Made by a program: the position numbers and the translations under genes. DNA of 64,000 bases from positions 21,452,001 through 21,516,000 of the forward strand of contig OU612068.1 in the NCBI GenBank assembly GCA_914767715.1. Reading direction: 5' to 3'. This document shows positions 11,297 through 23,900 of the stretch, piece after piece. The notes under the pieces are model-generated. The model saw only the letters and a list, made by a program, of their open reading frames with translations. It ran no database searches and had not been told where the DNA came from. The stretch's first letter is position 1, and the number at the start of each line of letters is the position of its first letter. Origin of the DNA: Membranipora membranacea (taxonomy: Eukaryota > Bryozoa > Gymnolaemata > Cheilostomatida > Membraniporidae).

Positions 11297-12301
11297 GGAA
11301 CTCATGGAACAAGACACAATTTTTCTACAACGATGACTTGCAGATTCAATATAACGAATCTCCTGCAATACAAAATCTTATTATATTTTAGCATTATTAT
11401 ATTCGCATTGATATATATTAGTAATATTATTATTATATAGCATAATTTTATGGGTTTTTTAACGTGTTTGGGTTATGAAGATTGAAGATTCCTAGATTTG
11501 TATGAAATGAATTTATCTTCCAGATGATCAACGACAAAGTCAAAATTACTTAGTGTACTTGTGCTGAATTATAACAATACCAAAGAAAAATAATTTAGTG
11601 ACAGTCAAAAAGAATCAAGCAGGAGCTACGCAACCACAGTAGTGGAATGAACATGATTTATTATAACTCTACAAGCAAGGTATATTATTATTAAATTATA
11701 TAAGGTGTGGATAAAATTGTGTTATATTTGTCACCTGAGATGAACAAAGCCGGTAAAAAAACTTCAACAAAGTTAGTGTAAGTGCTATGATTATCAAGGG
11801 CCATCAAGTATTCAAAATAAAGTAATCCGATAACATTATTTCAACAAATAAAAATGAAAAATTCATATGCATAAATGATATTAAAATCCTGTCGAGTATC
11901 AAAATTTTAACACAGGAAATTTGGCCTGTGTTGAAATTTACAAATAGAACTATCAATCATAGAGAGCATAATGTACCATCTACATCAAACCATGAATTAT
12001 AATTGGTTTAAAACAGGGTTTTCAATTTAACATATTGATTATATTAATGAGGTTCGGATTTATCTGCCTTCACAATATGAGGGGATAATTCTCATAGCCA
12101 TAGGAGGGTGGGTGGTGTCAGCATACTTGAGACAACGAGGTAAAAATTGAAATTTCTATATCTAAAACATCTTTGACTTAACTTGATGAGATAAGAAAAA
12201 TGTGATATTTACCTAACAAACTATTGAGGAGGAGAAAAAAACTTTCAAGCCAATTAATAAAATGAAATTAGTTTGATTAATGATTTTGCTCCATGGGGCA
12301 C
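11297..12301. other. Convergent intergenic spacer between genes 1 and 2
   Basis: About 1 kb of AT-rich DNA between the facing stop codons. It should contain both 3' UTRs. Possible poly(A) hexamers are at 11816-11852 (+) and at 11657-11662 (minus-strand AATAAA for gene 2). No further gene, repeat or RNA was recognised. Confidence 0.6.
11816..11852 (+). terminator. Possible polyadenylation signals of gene 1
   Basis: Two AATAAA hexamers (11816-11821 and 11847-11852) lie about 520-550 bases after the stop codon of gene 1, in AT-rich DNA. Such hexamers are common by chance in sequence this AT-rich, so the call is tentative. Confidence 0.25.
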
Positions 12302-15300
12302 TTAGGCGGTTGAATTCAGTTCATACTGTGAGCGTAGATGGGTGTACTTTCTCTTGATGAGTGATATCATTTTGTGAGTTGAGGCAGGCAGCTCCATCAG
12401 TACTGAACATAGAAACAAGCCGATAGCCAGATATAATCCTGCATTGATGTCTACTTCAACCTGTAGATATGCTGTAAAAGAAATTTTAAAAATATTTTCT
12501 AAAGTTTTCATAAATGAGATATTTGAAGAACTTATTAGGAGGACCCTGTAATAGTATAGAACAAGTTTGTTCCTTCTGGGCTGGTGGAGTGATATTGCAA
12601 AATGCACCGTATTTCGATAACCGACTTTTGCAATCCCAATCCGCCACCGCAGAGGGAACATGATTGTTCTACTAATAATGTGTACATTTCTGTAAAAGAT
12701 TTACTCAGTTGATCCACCTAGACAATGTTTGGTCTTGACCTTTCTCTGTCATTCAAAGATAAGGATGTACAATGAATTAGATTTGTTCCACATTGAAGGA
12801 AAATGAATGAATGATGATAATGAAATGCTGGCCTAGTTTAATCTCGGATCCATCAAAGGAAGCCTGTCTTAAATCGCTAATCAAGGCCACCTGAAAAGCT
12901 ACTTGAATTAATTTTTCTCGTCAAGGAACTGATCTCATGGGCAATAACCATGCGCTAGGCAAAAGTACATATTAAGAATAGCATTATCAATGCTATAACA
13001 GTATTGATATGTTATAAAATTTCAGCCTGTTAATAAAAAATAAAAAAATTGGTTTGCATGAAGCTATAGATTTACTCACACGTAGTGCTAAACCCCCACC
13101 TGCTAATATGGATGTAGGCATGATGAAAATTCCCTCAATCTCGCTCTCTAACATGTAGAGTAAAGTAGCGTATTTCAGTCCGGCTAAGTCTACCCATCTC
13201 GGAAATGTGGAATTCCACATCAGTGAAGTGGACGCTCCATTAATAGCCATAAGGACATAAAACTGCACTGAAATAATATAACATAATAAGCCAAATAAAA
13301 CTACAGGATAAGCAAGGGCCGTTTGAGGTTGTTTTGTACACAGACTGCCATGAGTTGCAGTAGTCAACTAGCTAGCCTGGATAGATAGGTAAACATCGGT
13401 GTGACACAGATTCGAAAAAAACCATCTGACTGTGAGGTCCCTATTTAGAAGTTATCATATCCTTTATGTATTGATGCTCTGCTAATCCAAGAAAATAGTT
13501 AGTTAGCTTAGTTATCATAGTTAGCTTGAGACACCATTTCCATTCACTGCACTCAGGCTATTTAGCTCATAACTTATTCTCAAATCTTTTATAATGGACA
13601 AAGAATTTGACCCTTGAGAGAGGTCACCGAGTAGTTGACTCACTGAGATTTGGTTGGAACAGCATAGAAAAAGCAGCTGTAGCCTGTCCCATGTTTCCTA
13701 GCGTGAATACAGCCAATGAGCTCAGAGTGAACATTTTAGCCAGAAAAGTGTAGATTAACCCAGACACAAGCATTGCCACTCCTTGTATTGTAACACCTAA
13801 AGGAAGAAGGAGACAAGCGTAGAAGATATGTGGCGAACCCATACTTACAAATTTTCCCATTGTTCTTCAAAGACCATAGACTACTATCGCGTCACCATCA
13901 CATCAATTTACACAGTCCAAAATATGACGGAATAGGTCAGTTTTGGGTTTCTTCCTAGAATCAGTTAATTTTTTATTTTTGGCTCTAAGGGGATAAAATT
14001 TCTACTCCATATCCTATTTTCCAATAGCCATGACATAACATAACACCATGATTCGTTGAACTATTGCCGCGGTTTTTTTAAAAACCAATTTTGATCATCT
14101 AGGTTTAAGGGCTGATCACAAAATATTATAGATTACCTAACTCATAGTCATCCTGAGGAATCTCCAGCTTGAAGGCAGCGTAATCAGCTATAATCGATGC
14201 ATAGGCAGCATATCCTGCATATCCAAATGTACCAGTCACAAATAACACTGGTATCTGGATAAAGACAAAGTCAACAAAGGGGTTTTCTTTTTAAAGTGTC
14301 TGAATGATTCTGTATTGTTGGGTGAGCTTGACCTGAGAGTGTGATAAATAGGCTGAGAACATTAAGACCATCGGCCTAACCAACACTTGCGGCTCAGGCT
14401 TGTCTGCATTCTGTATTCAGCGCCATATTTTATTCAACTGCGTAAGAAAATTCCGAATGCTCAACAAAAATTGCTCTCATGGTCTCATACTTCATGGATT
14501 GTACCATGTAGATGTTTTCTTTTATTTTTGTTTTCAATTCAAAATTTGACTGCTGTCTTTCCAATATGTTGTTACTTAAGTACCTCTATACATGTTTATA
14601 TATACTGCCTGGCCCTATAATTGATTTATTTGTGATATGTGTATTTTCTATCACAATTGGTATCTCAATGATAGTCGGAAACCTCCCCCCTCTGGGGGAG
14701 GGGACGACTAATACGTCAATGGGGGATTATGATTAGATTGGCAGTGGCGACACACCGACTGGGGAGAAGTCTGAGGCAATCCATGATAGCATACAGGGAC
14801 ATACAGATTTAGCTCCTTTTAATTATGCCTATTTGTTAATAAGTATGCTCTTAAGTTGGGGAAATTCCTCACATTTTTTTACCTCTTAATACGTTCTCAC
14901 TCCCATTCAAAGTGAGTATTTCATTCTACCCGTTTTGATATTTGTAACAGGGAGGAGGGAGGGAAATTTCCAAAGTTGGTATAACACTTTTTGAGTTTCA
15001 GATAGAAAGGAAGGAGAATAGAAACTCCTGGTTGTATAACCTTATGACCTTGAGCTAATCTACTTCTTATTATTCAGAAGAATGGAATTCCAGGGTGAGC
15101 TGAAAAGCAAAACCTTTACCAAGGTTATTAACAAGAGAGAACAATTGCTACGTGAAGTGGTTTAGGACTAAATAGCTGACAGATTAACTTACAATAAAGT
15201 TTAAGGATACGTAAGGGAACTACAATAATGACTTTGAGGATCAGCAATGAGGATACAATAAAGACATAAAAATAAGTTTTCATGGGGATGACAAACTTTC

Positions 15301-18300
15301 ATTTTTATGGCAATGGAGTCCCTCGTAATTAACTTGTTATTGAATCAAAATTTAAATGGTTTTCTAAATTAGTACTTTTAACATAACTTGAAATACTCAC
15401 CAACTTATGTTCCCTGATGAAGTTCTTCATTTGATTTAGTTTACCCTTATTGTGCTCCTTTTCATCAGTTGGTATTTCAGTCCCCAAATTAGAGCCTGCT
15501 TTGTAAATTTTACTTTCAAATTTATTCTCTGATATCTTTTGGACATGTCCAGAATGAATAACATCATCTTCTTGCTTGCGGTCAATGGCTGCAGAAATCA
15601 TTTTAAGTCTACCAGTTTTCAGGTCCAGCATCCCTTGAGATTTACCTGCCAAAAGATGAATGACAGAAATTGGATGATAAGCTCATAAGATACTCAATGC
15701 CCACCCTGTCCCAGTGCCCCAACTGAATCTTCCATCATAATTGATTTGCGAATTAAATTAAATAATAAATTAAAAATAAAAATGCCTAATAGTCAGAGGT
15801 CGGTGGACAGGAACCCCCCCCCCAACATTAAGATACATATTAGACTTTGATGGACCATCGACTGCAGTATTACACCACCAACAGCATCAACTTTGTAATG
15901 ATGTTTTAGAGGTAGCACGACTCATTATTCACAAACTGCTAGGGATGTTATACTATAATTCTATGTAACTTTGACATCTCCAGTACCATCACTCCGAATT
16001 ATATCATAATTTTTTTCGGAAACCATCAGCCTGAGAAATCATGTGATTTGGCTGCAGCGGTCTGCAAGTGTATGCCCCGTCCCCGTATTGTATGCCCTGT
16101 GATACTGTTAAATCGCCTTGATTATGATATACATATAATATGTTTTATGTATTGACCATCTTTAATATAAACTGATGTACAAACATAATTTTAGAACTCT
16201 TGAGTCCACTAGTTCTTATTAACATTAAATTAAATACAAAATTCTTAGGGATTGAGCTTGACAGTAACATAACTTTTAAACCTCATATTGTACAAATTTG
16301 TAAAAAGCTCAATTTTATACTGTTGCTCATGCGTTCCATAAGACCATATTTAGATATTCCAATGATGATAAATTTATACTACACATTTTTTTACCCACAC
16401 TTAATTTACGGCATCGAGTTCTGGGGCCATGCAGCTGAATGCGAGATAAACCAAATTTTACTTTTACAAAAATCAGCACTCCGTGTCATTTTAAAAATTC
16501 ATCCACGAGGCCATGTAACTTCATTCTTTGAGCACCTTAAAATGATGCCGGTGCAAATGCTATTTAAATATCGCTTTTTAATATTATATTCAAAAACAAT
16601 TGCAAATTGTGAGATCTGTGTGAGCTCACCAAATGTTAGTTTCACAAGAAGTAAACTTGGAGTTGTCCCTCAAAGAGCCAACAACTGCAGGGGGGCAAGG
16701 TCCCTGTTGACGACAGGTGTAACCCTGCTCAACAGGTACCTTCCTGGTGAACGGGTTTGTGAGCCCCTTGGTCTGCGTGGTCGGCTGACCAGGGCCCTGT
16801 GGGGGTGTGGTGCATAGTCAGCAGGCGCGGCGGGCGGGGTTCCTTGGGCTGTCTTCGGCCACATAGTTCTTGGTCATACTGTTAATCGGGCGGTCGCCAT
16901 TCTAGTCTCTGACTACCTGATCGCTCCGCTGTCATCAATTTTTTTTTTAGAAGAACCTTTTATTACAAATAAACACAAACAGAAACCGGAAAAAAAAAAC
17001 ATTTTAACTTAACTAAATACACTGTTAAAATGTTTTTATCACAGGATTAAATACTGTACATTGGGTACATTCTCAAATGTTAGGACTCTGCCTCGTTTAA
17101 TACAAAAAATTAATCAATGGGAATGGGATCGGGAAGGAAATTCTCTTTGGTAAAATAAACTTTAAATAAATAAATAAATCCTGGGCCAAATATCTACATA
17201 CAAACAAATATCACTCTACCTTTATTTTTGAGTTTTGGCCTTTCTTCGATCTGTGGAGGCAAATTTCGGTTGCCAGTATTTGACTGCGAGTCTGGAGCTT
17301 GATAGAAAACTCCCGTCAAGACATTCAACAGGGACATCATGCCACATGCGCAAAGGCAGTACTGGAAACCCAAAACACTTGTCATGAAACCTGAAAGCCA
17401 CAAAAAAAACATCACACACTTATTTGTTAACATCAGTGTAGAAGAGTTTCCTCAAATAAAAGTCTTAAAATATGATCAACCATTGTGTAGTTAGTATAAT
17501 TAGGCGCAATTTGTACTTACTGATAGTTTTTGCTGTAAGTAAAACACCGAGACCCAAAAACACTGTGACAGCAACAAACGGTGCCACCTGGTCTTTCTTA
17601 GTGAAGTACATCGGCATAATAGTAAAACAAGATGTCAGCAAGCAGGCACTTCCAAAACCTGTAAAACAGTCACGTAATTGTTAAATCAGATGGTTCTTAA
17701 TGAATGATTGAAATGGTTCAAGTAATTACTTTGTAATTAAGGTCAAAAATCAGAAAAATAATGTCTCCAGATTTTTTAATAAATTTTATTGACTGCCGTT
17801 TTCCATTAGTAGTAAAAAAAGAAATGGAAGTATTAATACCAGCAGATTTAAAACCTGCATCTTTTAGATACATATATTTGTAGATTTTCTGTATGGTATG
17901 AAAACTACCATCATTAATGATTAATAGACATATAAATTGATATTTTTTGCAATTTGACTACATTTTGAGTTGCTAACCTCCACTAGCTGCAGTCTTTTTG
18001 TCTGCGGTGTAACAAGTGGAAGGGGAGCAACTGGAGTGCAGACAGTCTGGATCAAACTTGATCTGATGATTAAGTCACAAACTAGCGCTATATTATTAAG
18101 ATGATTTAAATTCTTAGGAGGCAAATATTTCTGATTGTCTGCTATATAAAATTTGTCCAAATATAATAATGCATACTTTTTGTCATAACGCTTCAGTTGA
18201 TTTTTTATTTGCTCTTACCTGTGATGATTCCGTTGAAAATCAGAGCCTGCCAAGCCTGAGTTGAGAATGCTGTTCCAATCATCCCGATGCAAGGAAACGA

Positions 18301-19162
18301 TCCTCCCATGATCTGAACCCAGCCTACTCCAATTTTTCTTGCCAACCACCATGATGGTACAGCTAAAATTGAAAGAAGTCAATGAATAAGATTTCCTTTT
18401 CCATCATTAATAAGTCAAGTTAAATATAATCTAATTAATTTTACTATCATGCTAGTTTAGCGCCAGACCCAGCCTATATACATGATTCGATTGAATTTTG
18501 AGAACCGAAAAGCTGGTAAATGTCAGGTTTCAACCGGATCCAGTTTGCATTTGAGTTCAAGATTTGCCTCTATTTGGAATCACTTCCCCTCCACTGATAA
18601 GACACAAGCGGAGAGGGAGCAACGTTGAAAGTCAGCAAACTGGAACCAAAGAGTTTGGGATAATGTCGCAAACTCAATTGTTGCTGGATCAAGCTTGATT
18701 GTGGTTTCATTTCATCTCACAATTTAGCTACAGACTTTAATACTTTTAAATAAACAATCTATAATAAAATCAGTGTGTATTCAAGAATTTGGTTACATTG
18801 CAGTTTGCTACAATGTCCGCGTGTGTTGTGATTCTCACTTTTGCGTGACTCAAATATTAAAGGCACGAACTGCTTTTTTTAGTGTGACCAAACAAACTGT
18901 ATCGTTGTCAGAAATGTGTTGGATATATAATATCGAATACGAAACATTGTTGGAACCACTCACCTGTCATATACCCTGTAGCAATCTGGATGGAGCCAAT
19001 GATGGAAGAAAGTTTTCGATCATCAAATCTTGTTTCATAGTAGTTTGACAGCACCGGTAGTGTACCAAGTATGAAAAGTGCTCTAAGGAATAAGGTCAAA
19101 CATGATGAACACAAAACAAAAGCCCGATAAACCTTGGTATCCGTGTTTAAACGACAAAACAT
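12302..19162 (-). CDS. MFS transporter, monocarboxylate-transporter-like, gene 2 of 3; nine exons, 501 aa
   Basis: Exons in transcript order: 19162-18964, 18362-18219, 17658-17521, 17390-17220, 15645-15401, 14254-14137, 13796-13644, 13267-13100, 12471-12302 (stop TAA). The frame is open and introns are GT-AG, with the same phases as gene 1. Exons 1, 2, 3, 5, 6, 7 and 8 have exactly the lengths found in gene 1; exon 4 is 18 bases shorter and exon 9 is 21 bases shorter. The predicted protein has 12 membrane segments and the motif GFGSACLLTSCFTIMPMYF in helix 4. The loop encoded by exon 5 is rich in Lys, Glu and Asp and unlike that of gene 1, apart from a basic stretch (NFIREHKL) just before helix 7. 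The C-terminal tail differs from genes 1 and 3 (ends ELNSTA). Intron 4 carries an antisense LINE remnant. The gene converges with gene 1 and lies downstream of gene 3 in the same orientation. Substrate unknown. Confidence 0.85.
16150..17180 (+). mobile_element. 5'-truncated LINE (non-LTR retrotransposon) in intron 4 of gene 2, antisense to the gene
   Basis: The open frame (about 16200-16817) is the C-terminal part of an ORF2 reverse transcriptase. It has KFLGIELDSNITFKPHI, an IC-K-LNF helix, LYYTFFYPHLIYGIEFWG (the Y-x-x-x-x-P-H-L-x-Y-G pattern), LLLQKSALRVI, and LLNRYLP in place of the usual W-N-x-L-P. The fingers and palm domains, endonuclease and ORF1 are missing, so it is a 5'-truncated copy. 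It ends near 17162-17180 in an AAAT run, typical of a LINE 3' terminus. The last part of the frame and the following bases (about 16670-16870) are clearly more GC-rich than the rest. The remnant explains why intron 4 of gene 2 is the longest in the cluster (1,574 bases). Confidence 0.8.
17162..17180. repeat. (AAAT)n microsatellite, probable LINE tail
   Basis: About four AAAT units at the 3' end of the LINE remnant and about 40 bases from the gene 2 exon 4 donor. Non-LTR elements often end in such runs. Confidence 0.6.
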
Positions 19163-19243
19163 GTTGACTTGTAGGTTAGAGACCTATACCTTTGAACAAA
19201 CTCTTTTTCAACATTTTCTCTCCTCTCCGAGGACGCTCTCTGC

Positions 19244-19250
19244 TTTTATA
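19244..19250 (-). promoter_or_regulatory. TATA box of transporter gene 2
   Basis: On the minus strand the sequence reads TATAAAA followed by GCAGAG, about 82 bases upstream of the ATG at 19162. The downstream stretch is rich in CT/GA, as often seen in core promoters and 5' UTRs. The position parallels genes 1 and 3. Confidence 0.5.
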
Positions 19251-20079
19251 GGTCTCTCTGTGCATGCAGCTCTGGATCAAACTGGTCATGGAAAAAATTC
19301 AATACGCAGCCAGTTCTACAAAATGTTGTTGTTGTTGTTCTGTCACTGTCTTTTTTCTTTTCAAAACATTGCCTGAAAGTGGGCTAGTGAGGGTAGGTTA
19401 AGATGATCAGCTGTTTAAATTTGGCCTACATACTATTCAGCAAAATTTAAATTCATTGTCCCATTTATCGTCGACCGTATATATTGAAGTCAAGAACATA
19501 CCTAACTGTATGTACTGAATTCCGGTACAAACAAATTTAAATCTTGCAGACATACACTGCCCTACATTTTGTAACGTATATTCATTACACAACAAATTCT
19601 GGTTGGGCATGGCTAGGGTATGCATCATTTACTTGTCATTGAGAGAGTATTAAAATTGGCATGAATGTTAAGATCATGTAAATTCCTCTATAGGCACCTA
19701 GTGTCCTGCTTTCCATTAAAATCAGCCAAAATCAATATAATGAGGTTAATCCCACTTTCCAACAAAGAGAGATATGCTATACGTATAAACCATCCAGTAA
19801 AACACTCGCCCTAGCCCTCACCTCACCCCTGACCCTTTGGATCATGTAAGTACCGGCATGAATGAAGTACTATGTGCAATTTTCACTATTATGTAACATT
19901 TCGCATTGATGATGAATGCAAAACAAAAATTAATGATGCCCAAATGCTTAAATAGATTTTGTGTATTTATCATGTTTATAGCGATTTAAACCATGGAGAT
20001 ATATATATATATATATACATGTCATATACATAGCTGTATACATTGTTACAATCTCATAGATAGGGTACCCTTAGCCTGG
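19251..20079. other. Upstream region of gene 2, no gene recognised
   Basis: Contains a CT-rich stretch near the promoter and an AT dinucleotide run near 20000-20020. Otherwise nothing was recognised. Open frames here are short and lack protein-like patterns. Confidence 0.5.
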
Positions 20080-20172
20080 ACAGGCTGTCGGGGTGGGTGG
20101 GGGAGGGGGGACAGGCTGTCAGGGTGGGTGGGGGAGGGGGGACAGGCTGTCGGGGTGGGTGGGGGAGGGGGG
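20080..20172 (+). repeat. G-rich minisatellite, 3 x 31 bp, G-quadruplex-prone
   Basis: Three nearly identical 31-base units start at 20080, 20111 and 20142, each ACAGGCTGTC followed by four G runs separated by T, T and A. Every unit satisfies a four-run G-quadruplex pattern. A partial fourth unit start (ACAGCCTGGG) follows. The array lies between the 3' end of gene 3 and the promoter of gene 2. Confidence 0.85.
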
Positions 20173-20179
20173 ACAGCCT

Positions 20180-20929
20180 GGGTAAATCCATCTGCTAAGA
20201 GAAGACAGCTTGAAAATAAATAACAATATTTGTGTATTCGGAATAAGAGTTGTCCATTTTTATTCTATGGTCTATTGGACATATGATCAATAGACTAAGT
20301 TGATGTCTATGTATCAACGTCAATTGGTCACGATGTTGAATTCAAATAAATCTTCTTCACTCTAGACATTCTCTACTAGCTACGCCTAAGTAGGCAGTAG
20401 TTTTACAAACAGTATGGTATGCCAAATGAACAGGGAATCACATAGAGTAAATTGTTTCAGTTTCAGTTTATTTGTACATTCGGTATCGTGAGAATGATAA
20501 AATTGAATGTGTATATTAATTAATATATGGACTAAGAAAGGTTTGTATGTTGGAAAACAGTATTATTACATCCACCATTTTTGTCTCACTAAACATAATA
20601 TCTTTTATTTTATATCTATACAGTACTACAATAAATCAATCAACTTTGAGATTTTTTAAATTGAGGCTATCCTTACACAGAATGAAGAGGAGCCGCAATT
20701 ACATCTTGCTCAATCTACAACTATACAATAAAGTTTGAAATGTCACAAGTATCACTCTACTTTCTGTGGCTTGACTACCATGGTATTAGACAATACAGCA
20801 GTCCGCTGTCGCAAATAGAGTTCCAACTACACACACTTTTGTTTGTTTACTGTAAGGAGACGGCAAGGAAAGGTTTGTCGACAACCTCTATCTATGAGTT
20901 AATTCTTTTTTGTACAGGTTAGACTGATT
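20180..20929. other. 3' flank of gene 3
   Basis: AT-rich sequence presumed to include the gene 3 3' UTR, with minus-strand AATAAA at 20604-20609 and 20466-20471. No other feature was recognised. Confidence 0.5.
20604..20609 (-). terminator. Possible polyadenylation signal of gene 3
   Basis: TTTATT on the plus strand (AATAAA on the minus strand) lies about 320 bases beyond the stop codon of gene 3; another lies at 20466-20471. Either could end the transcript, but chance occurrence cannot be excluded. Confidence 0.22.
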
Positions 20930-23900
20930 TTAGAGATGGGGATGATCCCAGTTATGGCGGAATGCTGTAAACTGAGTGATGCGTACTTTCTCATCGTTGC
21001 TTGTGTAGACTTTAGGAGCACACAGTGTGCTGATAGTGGCAGGCAGATCAACCAATACAGAGCACAGAAGCAGACCGATTGCGAGATATAATCCAGCATT
21101 GATGTCTATTTCCACCTGAAGAAACGCTGAAACAGATTGTGAAGAGATCAACAGCTGGTTACAGAAATCAAAACCCAATCTACAACATCACTGATTCCAA
21201 ATAGGGGTCAAATCTTCCACTGGAAACCAGGTGGATCACAACTCCCAATAGTGTGAGGAATAAGGGCCTCCACTCCAACAAAAGCAGCATCATTTGCTGT
21301 TAACATATCTTTACTATAATTCCAGTAAATATAGCAATGTATTTACTGAGCTGAATTTTTATCCAAATTGTCAGTGGTCAGAGTCTTTTTCATCCATAGT
21401 CTCTGTCTACCGTTTCTATCCTCTAATGTTATGCCGCAAGCTAATGAGCATTATAAGATTAACGCATTGTGTTTTACACATGATAGACTGATTGCTTGAA
21501 TCTTTACATCTCTTTGCAATATCATTGAATTGATCTACCATTTCAAATCACATCAAATCTTTACCTGCAAGTGTTGAGGTCAGCATGATTGACGCCCCAT
21601 CTACCTCACAAGCGATCATATAAAAGAGAGTTGCGTACTTTGGCCCAACAGTATCAACAAAGACGGGGTATGTAGCATTCCACATCAGAGAAATTGATAC
21701 ACCATTAACTCCCATAAGAATGTAGAATTCAACTGAAAAAAAGGAAAGTTTTTGGGTAACCAATGGTGCATGTACATAGTCACAAGCTCATAGTGTTCAG
21801 TAGGACACTAAATTTAAATACAGTAATCTCATTCCCTTTGTATTTGATTCTTGATTTAATGCCATATTGATTGAATAATGATGCTTCACAACATTGTATC
21901 TGACCAATCAAAGCCAAATTTTTTTTTCTTAATTTTTCTTTTGGCTGTTGGGAAAATTTTAAATAAGAACTAATATAGTTGCCAATATAAAGTATCTAAA
22001 TAAAGAAGTGTTATGTCTTATGTGATAATCTTGACATGAAGGAGACTAAGCTGATTAGAGAGCCAGCCAGTTAGTAATACGAGAAATGCAGGACTTGGGT
22101 TTTGAATCCCATTAAAATCCACAAGACTATATGAGCCACTCATTCTCTGCACTGTATACAAAGAACAATTGGGTGACAAGTAACAATAAAACAGACTCCT
22201 TATTGAGGCAACATCATTTGAATTCTATGGTGGCTAATAAGACCACCTGTTTATAACTAACAATTTTAAAAATTGAGAAGCTTCTGTTGAGAGAAACTAT
22301 ACAAGATCGCTGTGTAATAAGACTCACTCAAGCTTGGTCGGCATAGAAGAGAGAAAGCTGTTACCGCCTGCCCGAGATTCCCGAGCGAAAACGCTGCCAC
22401 AGAACTCAGAGTTGATATCTGAGCAAGAAATATGTACATTAGCCCACTAACAAGCTGTGCCACTCCTTGAATTGTAACAGCTATAGAAAAAACCTCATCT
22501 TGAATACCAAACAGAAAAGTTGAAAAAAGGAAGGTAGCTATTGACTGCTGTTTTTTGTTTGTGGAAGACGACTTCCGTTTGGACTTATTATATATATTAC
22601 TGTAAAAAACAATTGATGGTTGTTGATATAATTCTCAACCTTAGATGATAAGCTAGCTAGCTAGGGACTTTCTACACTCGTATTTTCATGGTGACCACAT
22701 GTTTTTTCATCAATTTCATACAGATTGTGTTACCACATATTTAAAAACAATCCAGTTTCCTATGTTGGTATATTATCATGTAATAATGGTAAAGAGGCAA
22801 GTATGAATCATACCATGAATGATTACCTAATCCTTATAATAATATGCTGCAGCTATTTTGTTTTAGCTAGGGGCATCTGCAGCCAAACTATCAGTCACAT
22901 TTACAAAAGCTAGCTGGTAGAACTATTTTTCCTATAACTATCAGATTAAACTTATTACAATTTATGAGGGGGGGTTTGTATTTTCTCATATTCTACTGGT
23001 AAGCTAACGGCCTAAGTGAGAGCAACTGAAATACAGGCAACTTATATTTATAGTTTATATTTATATTTACCTAGATCATAATCGTCTTGCTGAAATTTGA
23101 GGTTAAATGAAGAGTAGTCAGCTATAATTGATGCATATGAAGCATGTCCTGAGTAACCAAAGGAACCAGCAATGATCACCACTGGTATCTAGAAATGATG
23201 AAACGACTAATATCAAAATATGAGTGTCATGAGGCTAGGCTTAGTCAGGTCATTGTCATTCACTGCTTGACTAGGCTATTATGCTACCTGGGATACTACT
23301 CATCAAATATTTTATTTGTTGGTGAGTAGACCTGCTCAAAGAGAAAAGTCCATGCAGTTCAATATCCTACATTATACACGCTGAGATTCACCAAATAGGT
23401 TTATTTGCATTGAGCTGAGTCTAGTTGCGTAAACTTTACACGGGTTGATAGCGGTAGCATTCCATTTTAAACGTTTTCCGGACCATGGAGAAGCTGTTAT
23501 TTGAATGCCACTTTTAAACATTATTTATATCAGCATAATATCACTGCCATACACATATTATTTCTTGGGCTTTTTTTACTCACAGCTATCTGGGCAATGT
23601 TCATGTACTTAAGCTAGGTCAAGAATTGTCTTAACATGTTTGATGAGAGGATAAATCAGGTAGTAATTGGGATGGCTAGAATGTTATCTTCGATCATTTA
23701 ACTCAGCCCAATAATAATTATATTTCACTCACTAATTTGTTTTTTGAGAGAAACATCTTTGCCCTCTTCAGTTTTCCCTCACAGTCTTGCTGTTCTGTTT
23801 TCACGTTGTCCTCAAAATCTACACCTGTCTCGTCTAATTCACCTTCTAGATTGTCCATGTGCGATTCCTCAACATCTTCACAATTAGCTTTAACCTCATC

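Noticed and set aside
19993-20223. 76-codon frame through the G-rich minisatellite
   Set aside because: The glycine/tryptophan-rich product is a by-product of the 31-base repeat.
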